Origin: Roseococcus pinisoli
Lineage (GTDB): Bacteria > Pseudomonadota > Alphaproteobacteria > Acetobacterales > Acetobacteraceae
Assembly: GCF_018413645.1 (NCBI RefSeq)
Contig: NZ_JAHCDA010000004.1
Coordinates: 62,001 to 126,000, forward strand
Reading direction: 5' to 3'
DNA: 64,000 nt
Shown here: positions 50,984 to 59,640 of the stretch, piece after piece
Layout: the number at the start of each line of letters is the position of its first letter
Position numbering within the stretch: the stretch's first letter is position 1
Position numbers and translations under genes: made by a program
The notes under the pieces: model-generated
Seen by the model: only the letters and a program-made list of their open reading frames with translations
Database searches by the model: none
Told to the model about the DNA's origin: nothing

Positions 50984-53860
50984 ATGCCCGATACTTTCTA
51001 CCTCATCGCAGCGGTCCTACTCCCTTTTCTAGGCGCCATGGTGGCGATGATGCTGCCGCAAAGCGCCCGGCTCGAGGCCTGGCTGGCGGGGGCCGTCGCG
51101 CTGCTGACGCTGGTGATGGTGGTCCTCGGCTACTCCTCCATGGCGGCCGGCAGGATGCCGCGCGTCGAGATCCCCTGGGTGCCGGAGCTCGGCCTGTCCT
51201 TCGTGCTGCGGATGGACGGCTTCGCCGCCGCCTTCGCCATGATGGTCTCGGGCATCGGCTTCCTCATCGTCCTCTACGCGCGCTACTACATGTCGCCGGA
51301 CGACCCGATCCCGCGTTTCTTCGCCTTCCTCCTCGCTTTCATGGGCTCGATGCTGGGGATGGTGCTCTCGGGCAACCTCATCCAGCTCGTCTTCTTCTGG
51401 GAGCTGACGAGCCTCTTCTCCTTCCTGCTGATCGGCTACTGGCAGAACGTCGCCGCCGCGCGCGACGGCGCGCGCATGGCCCTGACCGTGACGGCGGGCG
51501 GCGGCCTCGCCCTTTTCGCGGGCATGCTGGTGCTGGGGCACATCGTTGGCAGCTATGACCTCGACGTCGTCCTGGCCTCCGGCGACCTGATCCGGAACCA
51601 TCCGCTCTATCACGTCGCGCTGGTCCTGATCCTGCTCGGCGCCCTGACCAAGAGCGCGCAGTTCCCCTTCCACTTCTGGCTGCCGCACGCCATGGCGGCG
51701 CCGACCCCGGTCTCGGCCTACCTCCACTCCGCGACGCTGGTGAAGGCCGGCATCTTCCTGATGGCGCGGCTCTGGCCCGTCCTGGCGGGGACGGATGCCT
51801 GGTTCTGGATCCTCTGCCCGATCGGGCTGATCACGCTGCTGCTGGGGGCCTATGTCGCCATCTTCCAGCACGACATGAAGTCGCTGCTGGCCTATTCGAC
51901 GATCAGCCATCTCGGCCTGATCACGCTGCTGCTCAGCCTCAACAGCGACCTCGCGATGGTCGCCGCCGTCTTCCACACGATGAACCACGCCACCTTCAAG
52001 GCGTCGCTGTTCATGGCGGCCGGCATCATCGACCACGAGACGGGCACACGAGATATCCGGCGACTCTCCGGGCTGAACGAGACCATGCCCTTCACGGCGC
52101 GGCTCGCCCTGGTGGCCGCGGCCGCGATGGCCGGCGTCCCGCTGCTGAACGGCTTCATCTCCAAGGAGATGTTCTTCACCGAGGCGCTGACCGCCTCGAC
52201 GATGCCGACCTTCATGCACGGCATCCTTCCCATCGCCGCGACCATCGCGAGCATCTTTGCCGTCACCTATTCGCTGCGCTTCATCCACGGCGCCTTCTTC
52301 GGCCCCGCCACCGACGACCTGCCCAAGCGCCCGCACGAGCCGCCGCAGTTCATGCGCGTGCCGGTCGAGGTGCTGGTCTTCACCTGCATGGTCGTCGGCA
52401 TCCTTCCGGCGGCGACCATCGGCCCGCTGCTCGATGTCGCGGTCCGCTCGATCCTCGGCGACGCCACGCCCGAATACAGCCTCGCGGTCTGGCACGGCTT
52501 CAACCTGCCGCTCGTGATGAGCCTCCTGGCGCTGGCGGGCGGTGCGCTGATGTACCGGCTGCTCTACCGCCACCTGAACGCCGGCATCGACGGCACGCCC
52601 CTGCTGTCCGGCCTCGACGGGCGCCGCGCCTTCGACCAAGTGATGGTGTTCCTGTCCTGGCGCTTCGCCCGCACGGTCGAGCGGCTGATGGGCACGGACC
52701 GCCTGCAGATGCAGCTGCGCCTTGTGGTCTGCATCGCCTTCCTGGCAGCCACGCTGACGCTGCTGCCGCACGGGCTGCGCGCCGGCGACCTGCGCCTGAC
52801 CCCGGTCGACCCCGTGGTGGCGATCCTCTGGGCCATTGGCGGCGCCTGCGCGATCGGCGCGGCCTACCAGGCCAAGTACCATCGCCTCGCGGCCGTCGTC
52901 CTGCTCGGCGGCACCGGGCTTATCACCTGCCTGACCTTCGTCTGGTTCTCCGCGCCCGACCTCGCGCTCACCCAGCTGCTCGTGGAGGTCGTGACGGCGG
53001 TGCTGCTGCTGCTGGGTCTGCGGTGGCTGCCCCGGCGCTTCGAATCCGCCGGCTCGGGCGACCTGCTGGCACGCTTCCGGCGCCTGCGCGATCTCGTCAT
53101 CGCCGTGGCCGCCGGCGGGGGCCTGGCCGCGATCTCCTACGCGATGATGACCCGCGCCTCGCCCGAGGGGATCTCGCGGCAGTTCCTGGCGCGCGCCTAC
53201 GCCGAGGGCGGCGGCACCAACGTGGTGAACGTCATCCTCGTGGACTTCCGCGGCTTCGACACGATGGGCGAGATCACCGTCCTCGGCATCGTGGCGCTGA
53301 CGGTCTTCGCCCTCCTCCGGCGCTTCCGCCCGGCCCCCGAGAGCGTCGGCGTGCCGGACCAGCAGCAGGGCGATGCCCGCGACTGGCTGCTGGTGCCGGC
53401 CGTGACCATGCGCATGCTCTTCCCGATCATCTTCGCGGTCGCGGTCTATCTGCTGCTGCGCGGGCATGACCTGCCGGGCGGCGGCTTCGCGGCGGGGCTG
53501 ATGCTCTCCATCGGCATCCTGCTCCAGTACATGGCGGGCGGGGCGCGCTGGGTGGAGGACCACCTGCGCGTGCTGCCGCTGCGCTGGATGTCGGTCGGCC
53601 TGCTGCTGGCCGTCGGCACCGGCACGGCCGCGACCTTCTTCGGCAAGCCCTTCCTCACCTCCTACTTCGCCTATGCGAATCTGGGGCCGCTCGGGAAGCT
53701 GCCGCTGGCCAGCGCGGTCATCTTCGACCTCGGCGTCTTCGCCCTCGTCTTCGGGGCGACGGTGCTGATCCTCATCGCGCTCGCGCACCAGTCGGTGCGC
53801 AGCCAGCGCGCCGCCCCGCCCCCGCCCCCCGAAGCCCCGGCCCGCGTGGGAGAGGACTGA
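50984..53860 (+). CDS. mrpA: Mrp cation/proton antiporter subunit A, fused with B
   Basis: 958-residue polytopic inner-membrane protein, homologous to complex I NuoL at its N-terminal two-thirds. Signature segments include ELTSLFSFLLIGYWQNVAAA with the conserved Glu, TKSAQFPFHFWLPHAMAAPT, ISHLGLITLLL and NHATFKASLFMAAGIIDHET. From about residue 800 (TMRMLFPIIFAVAVYLLLRG, DLPGGGFAAGLMLSIGILLQ) it continues into the MrpB domain, as in the group 2 PhaAB type of rhizobia. The Mrp complex exports Na+ or K+ in exchange for protons. Stop TGA shares a base with mrpC ATG. Confidence 0.95.
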   Translation: MPDTFYLIAAVLLPFLGAMVAMMLPQSARLEAWLAGAVALLTLVMVVLGYSSMAAGRMPRVEIPWVPELGLSFVLRMDGFAAAFAMMVSGIGFLIVLYARYYMSPDDPIPRFFAFLLAFMGSMLGMVLSGNLIQLVFFWELTSLFSFLLIGYWQNVAAARDGARMALTVTAGGGLALFAGMLVLGHIVGSYDLDVVLASGDLIRNHPLYHVALVLILLGALTKSAQFPFHFWLPHAMAAPTPVSAYLHSATLVKAGIFLMARLWPVLAGTDAWFWILCPIGLITLLLGAYVAIFQHDMKSLLAYSTISHLGLITLLLSLNSDLAMVAAVFHTMNHATFKASLFMAAGIIDHETGTRDIRRLSGLNETMPFTARLALVAAAAMAGVPLLNGFISKEMFFTEALTASTMPTFMHGILPIAATIASIFAVTYSLRFIHGAFFGPATDDLPKRPHEPPQFMRVPVEVLVFTCMVVGILPAATIGPLLDVAVRSILGDATPEYSLAVWHGFNLPLVMSLLALAGGALMYRLLYRHLNAGIDGTPLLSGLDGRRAFDQVMVFLSWRFARTVERLMGTDRLQMQLRLVVCIAFLAATLTLLPHGLRAGDLRLTPVDPVVAILWAIGGACAIGAAYQAKYHRLAAVVLLGGTGLITCLTFVWFSAPDLALTQLLVEVVTAVLLLLGLRWLPRRFESAGSGDLLARFRRLRDLVIAVAAGGGLAAISYAMMTRASPEGISRQFLARAYAEGGGTNVVNVILVDFRGFDTMGEITVLGIVALTVFALLRRFRPAPESVGVPDQQQGDARDWLLVPAVTMRMLFPIIFAVAVYLLLRGHDLPGGGFAAGLMLSIGILLQYMAGGARWVEDHLRVLPLRWMSVGLLLAVGTGTAATFFGKPFLTSYFAYANLGPLGKLPLASAVIFDLGVFALVFGATVLILIALAHQSVRSQRAAPPPPPEAPARVGED

Positions 53861-54201
53861 TGGAACTCGCACTTGCCCTCGCCATTGGCATCCTCGGCGG
53901 CTCCGGCGTCTGGCTGCTCATGCGGCCGCGCACCTTCCAGCTCATCATCGGCCTGTCGCTGCTGTCCTATTCGGTGAACCTCTTCATCTTCAGCATGGGC
54001 CGCTTCCCGATCGGATCGCCGCCCATCCTCGAGCCGGGCGGCGCCGGTGACCCGGCGAACTATGCCGACCCCCTGCCCCAGTCGCTGGTGCTGACGGCCA
54101 TCGTGATCGGCTTCGCCACCACGGCGCTGTTCCTCGTCGTGATGATGGCCGCCCGGGGCCTGACGGGCGGCGACCATGTGGATGGGAGGCCGCCGCGATG
54201 A
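53860..54201 (+). CDS. mrpC: Mrp antiporter subunit C
   Basis: 113-residue NuoK-like subunit with three membrane helices. LALAIGILGGSGVWLLMRPR, FQLIIGLSLLSYSVNLFIFS, DPLPQSLVLTAIVIGFATTA is the canonical MrpC pattern; the last segment carries the family motif DPLPQALVLTAIVI. Overlaps mrpA by one base and mrpD by four. Confidence 0.95.
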   Translation: MELALALAIGILGGSGVWLLMRPRTFQLIIGLSLLSYSVNLFIFSMGRFPIGSPPILEPGGAGDPANYADPLPQSLVLTAIVIGFATTALFLVVMMAARGLTGGDHVDGRPPR

Positions 54202-55805
54202 CCGGCTGGCTCGAACACCTCATGATCGTCCCGGTCGCGCTGCCGCTGATCGTGGGCGCGATCATGGTGGCGCTGGACGAACAGCGGTACCGGCTCAAGG
54301 CCGCGATGGGGATCCTCTCGATCCTCGTGATGCTCGGCACCTCCATCACCCTCGCCGTGCAGGCGCATGCCGGCGGCGCCGTCTCCCTCGGCGTCTATCC
54401 GCTGGGGAACTGGCCCACGGCCTTCGGCATCGTCCTGATGCTCGACCGGCTCTCGGCGCTGCTGCTGATCCTCTCCTCGGTGCTGGGCCTCGCCGCCCTG
54501 CTCTATGCGCTGCCGCGCTGGCAGCGGATGGGCGCGCATTTCCACGCCCTGCTCCAGTTCCAGCTCATGGGGCTGAACGGCGCCTTCCTCACCGGCGACC
54601 TGTTCAACCTCTTCGTCTTCTTCGAGGTCCTGCTCGCCGCCTCCTACGGCATGGCGCTGCACGGCTCGGGCGTCGCACGCGTGAAGGCGGGGCTGCACTA
54701 CATCTCGGTCAACCTGGCCGCCTCGCTGCTCTTCCTGATCGGCGTGAGCATGATCTACGGCGTCGCGGGCACGCTCAACATGGCGGACCTCGCCGCGCGC
54801 ATCCCCAACATGCCGGCCGAGAACCGCCCGCTGCTGGAGGCGGGGGCCGCGATCCTCGGCATCGCTTTTCTCGCCAAGGCGGCGATGTGGCCGCTGGGCT
54901 TCTGGCTGACGCCCACCTATGCGGCCGCGAGCCCGCCCTCGGCCGCGATCTTCTCGATGATGAGCAAGGTCGGCGTCTATGCGGTCATGCGGCTCGTGCT
55001 GCTGCTCTTCGGGGCGGAATCCGGCGCCTCGGCCGGCTTCGGCGGCACCTGGCTCATGGTCGGCGGCATCGCGACCATCCTCTTCGGCGCGGTCACCGTC
55101 CTCGCCACGCAGGACCTGCCGCGCCTTGCCGGCGCCAGCGTCTTCATCTCCTCGGGCACGCTGCTGGCCGCGGTCGGGGCCGGGCAGGTTTCGGTGACCG
55201 GCGGCGCGCTCTTCTATCTGACGAGCTCCGCCCTCGCGATCGGGGCCTTCTTCCTGCTGATCGAGCTCATCGAGCGCGGCCGCGAGGTCGGCGCCGACGT
55301 GCTGGCCGTGACGCTGGAGGCCTTCGGCGACGGCGACGAGGAGGAAGAGGAGGATGAGGAAATCGGCGCCCCCATCCCCGCCACCATGGCGGTGCTGGGC
55401 GCCTGCTTCCTCTGCTGCGCCATCCTGTTGGCCGGCCTGCCCCCCCTCTCGGGCTTCATCGCGAAATTCGCGATGCTGAGCGGGATCCTGAACCCCCATG
55501 GGCTCGGCGAGGGCCCCGCGCTGGTCGCGCCCAGCGGCTGGGGGCTGCTGATCGCCCTGATCCTGTCGGGCTTCGCGACGATCGTCGCCATGGCCCGTGC
55601 CGGCATCCGCAACCTCTGGGCCATCGCCGACCGGACCGTGCCGCGCGTGGGCGCGGTGGAGATCGCGCCGGTGCTGATGCTGCTTTTCATCTGCATCGGC
55701 ATGACGGTCGCGGCGGGGCCGACCATGCGCTACATGCAGGCCGCCGCCGTTTCCCTGCACACGCCGCAGGAATATGTGCGGCAGGTCATGGAGGACGGCC
55801 CATGA
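54198..55805 (+). CDS. mrpD: Mrp antiporter subunit D
   Basis: 535-residue NuoN/M-like proton-translocating subunit with about 14 helices. Recognised from TGDLFNLFVFFEVLLAASYG (key Glu), GLHYISVNLAASLLFLIGV, AKAAMWPLGFWLTPTYAAAS and GLPPLSGFIAKFAML. An acidic loop, EAFGDGDEEEEEDEE, at about residue 380 is unusually charged. ATGA overlaps on both sides tie it to mrpC and mrpE. Confidence 0.95.
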   Translation: MTGWLEHLMIVPVALPLIVGAIMVALDEQRYRLKAAMGILSILVMLGTSITLAVQAHAGGAVSLGVYPLGNWPTAFGIVLMLDRLSALLLILSSVLGLAALLYALPRWQRMGAHFHALLQFQLMGLNGAFLTGDLFNLFVFFEVLLAASYGMALHGSGVARVKAGLHYISVNLAASLLFLIGVSMIYGVAGTLNMADLAARIPNMPAENRPLLEAGAAILGIAFLAKAAMWPLGFWLTPTYAAASPPSAAIFSMMSKVGVYAVMRLVLLLFGAESGASAGFGGTWLMVGGIATILFGAVTVLATQDLPRLAGASVFISSGTLLAAVGAGQVSVTGGALFYLTSSALAIGAFFLLIELIERGREVGADVLAVTLEAFGDGDEEEEEDEEIGAPIPATMAVLGACFLCCAILLAGLPPLSGFIAKFAMLSGILNPHGLGEGPALVAPSGWGLLIALILSGFATIVAMARAGIRNLWAIADRTVPRVGAVEIAPVLMLLFICIGMTVAAGPTMRYMQAAAVSLHTPQEYVRQVMEDGP

Positions 55806-56287
55806 GGTGGCTCCTGCCCCACCCGCTGGTCTCCCTCGGCCTCCTCGTGCTGTGGCTGCTGCTGAACCGCACCTACGCGCCGGGCCCCGCTTTGGTCGGC
55901 ATCATCGTCGCGCTGATGGGCGGATGGGCGCTGGCGCTTCTCGACCCGGGACGCCCCCGGCTGCGGCGCCTGGACGTCGTCCTGAAGCTGACGCTGCATG
56001 TGCTGCTGGACATCGCCAAGTCCAACCTCGCCGTCGCGCGCAACATCCTCGAGCGGAAGTCCGATCGCCGCGCCGGCTTCCTCCGCATCCAGCTCGAGCT
56101 GCGCGAGCCGCAGGCCCTCGCGGTCCTGGCCTGCATCGTCACCGCGACGCCCGGCTCCGCCTGGGTGGAGTTCGACCCCGAGGACGGCCAGCTCCTCCTC
56201 CATGTCCTCGACGTCGGCGAGGAGGCGGATTGGGTGCGCCTCATCAAGGAACGCTACGAACAGCCGCTGATGGAGATCTTCGCATGA
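55802..56287 (+). CDS. mrpE: Mrp antiporter subunit E
   Basis: 161 residues; two to three N-terminal helices (PLVSLGLLVLWLLLNRTYAP, LVGIIVALMGGWALALL) and a soluble C-terminal part with ANITATPG-type segment VLACIVTATPGSAWVEFDPE typical for MrpE, and LHVLDVGEEADWVRLIKERY. Four-base overlaps with mrpD and mrpF. Confidence 0.93.
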   Translation: MRWLLPHPLVSLGLLVLWLLLNRTYAPGPALVGIIVALMGGWALALLDPGRPRLRRLDVVLKLTLHVLLDIAKSNLAVARNILERKSDRRAGFLRIQLELREPQALAVLACIVTATPGSAWVEFDPEDGQLLLHVLDVGEEADWVRLIKERYEQPLMEIFA

Positions 56288-56565
56288 CCGTGACCCTGCT
56301 GAGCTGGTCGCTGCTGCTCGCGCAGCTGATGATCGGCACCGCGATGCTCTTCGCGACCTGGCGCGTGCTCTGGGGCCCCCGGGCGCAGGACCGGGTCCTC
56401 GGCCTCGACACGCTCTATGTGAACGCCATGCTGCTGCTCGTCACCTTCGGCATCCGCGCCGGGACGGACGTCTATTTCGAGGCGGCGCTGGTGATCGCGC
56501 TGCTCGGCTTTGTCAGCTCCGTGGCGCTGGCCAAGTTCCTCATGCGCGGCGAGGTGATCGAATGA
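56284..56565 (+). CDS. mrpF: Mrp antiporter subunit F
   Basis: 93-residue three-helix subunit: LSWSLLLAQLMIGTAMLFAT, the conserved GPRAQDRVLGLDTLYVNAML with the essential Asp, and EAALVIALLGFVSSVALAKF. The ATG at 56284 overlaps the mrpE stop (ATGA). Confidence 0.95.
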   Translation: MTVTLLSWSLLLAQLMIGTAMLFATWRVLWGPRAQDRVLGLDTLYVNAMLLLVTFGIRAGTDVYFEAALVIALLGFVSSVALAKFLMRGEVIE

Positions 56566-56909
56566 TCGAGATGACGGCCGAGCTCCCCTGGATCGCGGCG
56601 GTGCCGGTGGCGCTGCTGCTGCTGATCGGGGCCGGGCTCACCCTGGTGGGCTCCTTCGGGCTGCTTCGCCTGCGCAGCTTCTACGAGCGGGTTCATGCCC
56701 CCACGCTCGGCACTTCCTACGGCATGGGCTGCACGCTGCTGGCGTCGATGATCTTCTTCTCGGTCCTGCAGGGGCGGTTCGTCATCCACGAGATCGTAAT
56801 CGGCTTCCTCATCCTGGTGACGACGCCGGTGACGCTGATGCTCCTGGCGCGCGCCTCGCTGCACCGCGACCGGCTGGAGAAGAACGAGCAGGTTCCGCCG
56901 CCGCGGTAA
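56562..56909 (+). CDS. mrpG: Mrp antiporter subunit G
   Basis: 115-residue three-helix subunit, last of the operon. IAAVPVALLLLIGAGLTLVG, SFGLLRLRSFYERVHAPTLG and HEIVIGFLILVTTPVTLMLL match the MrpG family (LRLxDxxxRxHAPT). Overlaps mrpF by four bases. It converges on the HWE kinase gene with 21 bases between stops. Confidence 0.95.
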   Translation: MIEMTAELPWIAAVPVALLLLIGAGLTLVGSFGLLRLRSFYERVHAPTLGTSYGMGCTLLASMIFFSVLQGRFVIHEIVIGFLILVTTPVTLMLLARASLHRDRLEKNEQVPPPR

Positions 56910-56930
56910 GGCCGCCCGATCCCCGATGGA

Positions 56931-58778
56931 TCAGCGCGGTAACTCCGCCGGAAGGAACCGCGACACCGCCGCCACCAGATCGGTCCCCGAGAAGGGCTTC
57001 GGCACGATGGCGACATGCTCGAAGTCGCGCGGCAGGTGCTCCCGCCCATAGCCGCTCACGAAGACGAAGGGCACGCCGCGCGCCGTCAGGGCGGAGGCCA
57101 CCTCCTCCACCGGCAGGCCGCGCAGGTTGCCGTCGAGCAGCGCCCCGTCGAGAGACAGGTTCTCGATCGTCTTCAGCGCCTGCTCGATGGTTCCGGCCGT
57201 GCCGGCGATGACCGCCCCGGCCTGCTCCAGCACCGCGGCCATCTGCATCGAGATGATGGGCTCGTCCTCGATCAGGAGCAGCCGCATTCCCCCGAGATTC
57301 TCCTCGGACGGGTCGCTCCTGCGCGGCGGCCTCGCCGCCTCCCCGCGCGCCGCGGCGGGCGCGCCCGCCTCCAGGCTCCAGCCCTCGACCTGGAGGGGAA
57401 CCGCGATCTCCCAATCCATGCCGTCCGGCCCGTAATGCGCCCGTGCGGACCCGCCCTCGGTGCCCACGCTCTGCTCGATGAGCTTCGTGCCGAAGCCCGT
57501 CCGGCTGGGCGGCGCGACGGGGCCCGTGCCCCATTCCTTCCAGCGGAAATGCAGCACGTCCTCCAGGACGCTCCATTCCATCGTCAGCCGGCCCATGGGC
57601 TTGGAGAGGGCGCCGTGCTTGTTCGCGTTGGTCGTCAGCTCATGCAGGATGAGCGCCATGTGAAGCGCGATCTGCGGCGCGAGCTGGAGGTCCCGGCCCG
57701 AGACCGTCAGCCGATCGGCATCGATGGTGCCCAGCCGGAGCTGGCCTTCGATCAGCTCCTTCAGCATCGCGCCCCGCCAGGTGGAATCGCTCAGCAGCGA
57801 ATGTGCGCGCGCCAGCGCCTGGATGCGGCCCGAGAAGTCGGTGACGAAATCGGCCGGGTCGGCGGCGCGGTGAAGGCCCTGGGCCGCGATCGCCTGGACC
57901 GTGCCGAGCATGTTCTTCACCCGGTGGTTGAGCTCGCCGATCAGCAGCCGCTGGGTCCGCTCCGCCCGCCGGCGCTCCGTGATGTCGAGGATCTGCGCGG
58001 AGATGGAGACGAGCGCCCCGTCGGGCACGCGCAGCGCCGAGCAGTACCACTCGCAATCCACGCCCATACCGTCCTTGCGCCGCAGCGGGATCTCCCCGAC
58101 GGCGCGGGGTGCCTCCCCGGCCTGCAGCTCCGCCTCCAGCGCCTTGAGCGCGGGCATGTCCTCCGGCTGGAGCCAGCCGAGCTCCCGCACGCTGCGGCCC
58201 ATGGCCTCGCTCCGCGACCAGCCGAAGATGCGCGCCGCGCCGAGCGACCAATCGGTGATGCGGAAGGCGGCATCGAACTCCACCAGCGCCAGCGGCGAGT
58301 TGTCGGCATGGGCGCGGAACTGCGTCAGCGCCTCCTCCAGCTTCACCGCGCCGAAGCGGATGTCGTCGCGCTGCCGTGCCAGCTCCTGCCGCTGCCGCGC
58401 GAGGTCGAAGAAGACCCCGGCCTTGCTCGTGAGCATGTGCGTGTCGATGGGCTTGAAGAGGAAGTCCACCGCGCCGGTCTCGTAGCCGCGGAAATGCCGC
58501 CGCTCATCGGTCGCGACGGCGGTCAGGAAGATGATCGGCACGCGCCGCGTGCGGCCCGTGCCGCGCATCAGCTCCGCGAGCTCGAAGCCGTCCATCCCCT
58601 CCATCTGCACGTCGAGCAGCGCCAGCGCGAAGTCGTGCCGCAGCAGCAGCTCCAGCGCCTCGGGCCCCGACTTCGCCCGGAACAGCTGCAGGCCGTCGCG
58701 GCGCAGCAGCGCCTCGAGCGCGAAGAGGTTCTCCTCCAGGTCGTCCACCAGGAGGAACTTCACGTCATCAGGCGGCAT
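56931..58778 (-). CDS. REC-PAS-HWE histidine kinase-REC protein
   Basis: 615-residue soluble signalling protein. REC1 (residues ~5-125; KFLLVDDLEENLFALEALLR, phospho-Asp in LALLDVQMEGMDGF), a short coil, PAS (~155-270; ALVEFDAAFRITDWSLGAAR), HWE/HisKA_2 kinase with His285 in LLIGELNHRVKNMLGTVQAI, HATPase (MALILHELTTNANKHGALSK), linker, REC2 (~490-610; RLLLIEDEPIISMQMAAVLE; Asp in GALLDGNLRGLPVEE). It is the last gene of a three-gene operon, overlapping cheR by 11 bases, and so presumably the output or feedback unit. Start after GGGAGGG. Confidence 0.92.
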   Translation of the reverse strand: MPPDDVKFLLVDDLEENLFALEALLRRDGLQLFRAKSGPEALELLLRHDFALALLDVQMEGMDGFELAELMRGTGRTRRVPIIFLTAVATDERRHFRGYETGAVDFLFKPIDTHMLTSKAGVFFDLARQRQELARQRDDIRFGAVKLEEALTQFRAHADNSPLALVEFDAAFRITDWSLGAARIFGWSRSEAMGRSVRELGWLQPEDMPALKALEAELQAGEAPRAVGEIPLRRKDGMGVDCEWYCSALRVPDGALVSISAQILDITERRRAERTQRLLIGELNHRVKNMLGTVQAIAAQGLHRAADPADFVTDFSGRIQALARAHSLLSDSTWRGAMLKELIEGQLRLGTIDADRLTVSGRDLQLAPQIALHMALILHELTTNANKHGALSKPMGRLTMEWSVLEDVLHFRWKEWGTGPVAPPSRTGFGTKLIEQSVGTEGGSARAHYGPDGMDWEIAVPLQVEGWSLEAGAPAAARGEAARPPRRSDPSEENLGGMRLLLIEDEPIISMQMAAVLEQAGAVIAGTAGTIEQALKTIENLSLDGALLDGNLRGLPVEEVASALTARGVPFVFVSGYGREHLPRDFEHVAIVPKPFSGTDLVAAVSRFLPAELPR

Positions 58779-59640
58779 CGGACCCTCCCCAGACCGCCGG
58801 AAGCGTGTCGCTGCGTCGCCAGATCCGCTGCTCGGAGGCGAAGTCCGAGAAGGAATCCGAATGGCTCGAGAAGCGCAGCGTCTCCTGCGCGCCCAGACCG
58901 AGGAAGCCGCCATGCACCAGGGAGTTGGCGAAGAGGCCGATGGAACGGTCCTGCAGCTCGCGGTCGAAGTAGATCATCACGTTGCGGCAGGAGATGAGGT
59001 GCATCTCGGCGAAGACCGCGTCCGAGACCAGGCTGTGCTCCGAGAAGACCGTGCGCGCCCGCAGCGTCCGGTCGAAGACCGCGGCCCCATAGCCCGCGGA
59101 GTAATACTCTGACAGGGATTGCAGGCCGCCGGATTTCCGGTGGTTCTCGGTGAAGAGGGCGATGCGGTCGAGATCGTAGATGCCCGCCTCTGCCTTGCGC
59201 AGGGCGGCGGGGTTGATGTCGGTGGCGTAGAAGATGGTCCGCGCGTCGAGCCCTTCCTCCCGGAAGAGGATCGCCAGCGAATAGAGCTCCTCGCCATTCG
59301 CGCAGCCGGGCACCCAAACCTTCAGCGAAGGATAGGTCCGCAGATGCGGGATCACCTTCTCGCGCAGCTGCCGGAAGTAGTCCGGGTCCCGGAACATCTC
59401 GCTGACCTGGATGGTCATGAGACCGATCAGCTCGGGCAGGATGGCCGGCTCATGCAGCAGGCGGCTCTGCAGCATCGAGAGGTTGGCGCAGCCCAAGCGC
59501 TGCCGCGCCTCCTCCAGCCGCCGGGCGACGGAGCTGCGGGAATAGCCGCGGAAATCATAGTGGTAGCGCTGATGGAGCGCCTCCAGCAGCAGGCTGACCT
59601 CGATCTCCTCGGTGGCCTGCGGAGCCGTCCAGACCCTCAT
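58768..59640 (-). CDS. CheR-family protein glutamate methyltransferase
   Basis: 290-residue S-adenosylmethionine-dependent methyltransferase with the CheR fold. N-terminal helical domain (YHYDFRGYSRSSVARRLEEA), MTIQVSEMFRDPDYFRQLRE, the SAM site LKVWVPGCANGEELYSLAIL, FYATDINPAALRKAEAGIY and DLISCRN-type LISCRNVMIYFDRELQDR. CheR normally methylates chemoreceptors; here it sits between two kinases with no receptor, so the substrate may be one of these sensors (inference). ATG overlaps the hybrid kinase stop by four bases. Confidence 0.93.
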   Translation of the reverse strand: MRVWTAPQATEEIEVSLLLEALHQRYHYDFRGYSRSSVARRLEEARQRLGCANLSMLQSRLLHEPAILPELIGLMTIQVSEMFRDPDYFRQLREKVIPHLRTYPSLKVWVPGCANGEELYSLAILFREEGLDARTIFYATDINPAALRKAEAGIYDLDRIALFTENHRKSGGLQSLSEYYSAGYGAAVFDRTLRARTVFSEHSLVSDAVFAEMHLISCRNVMIYFDRELQDRSIGLFANSLVHGGFLGLGAQETLRFSSHSDSFSDFASEQRIWRRSDTLPAVWGGSDAA

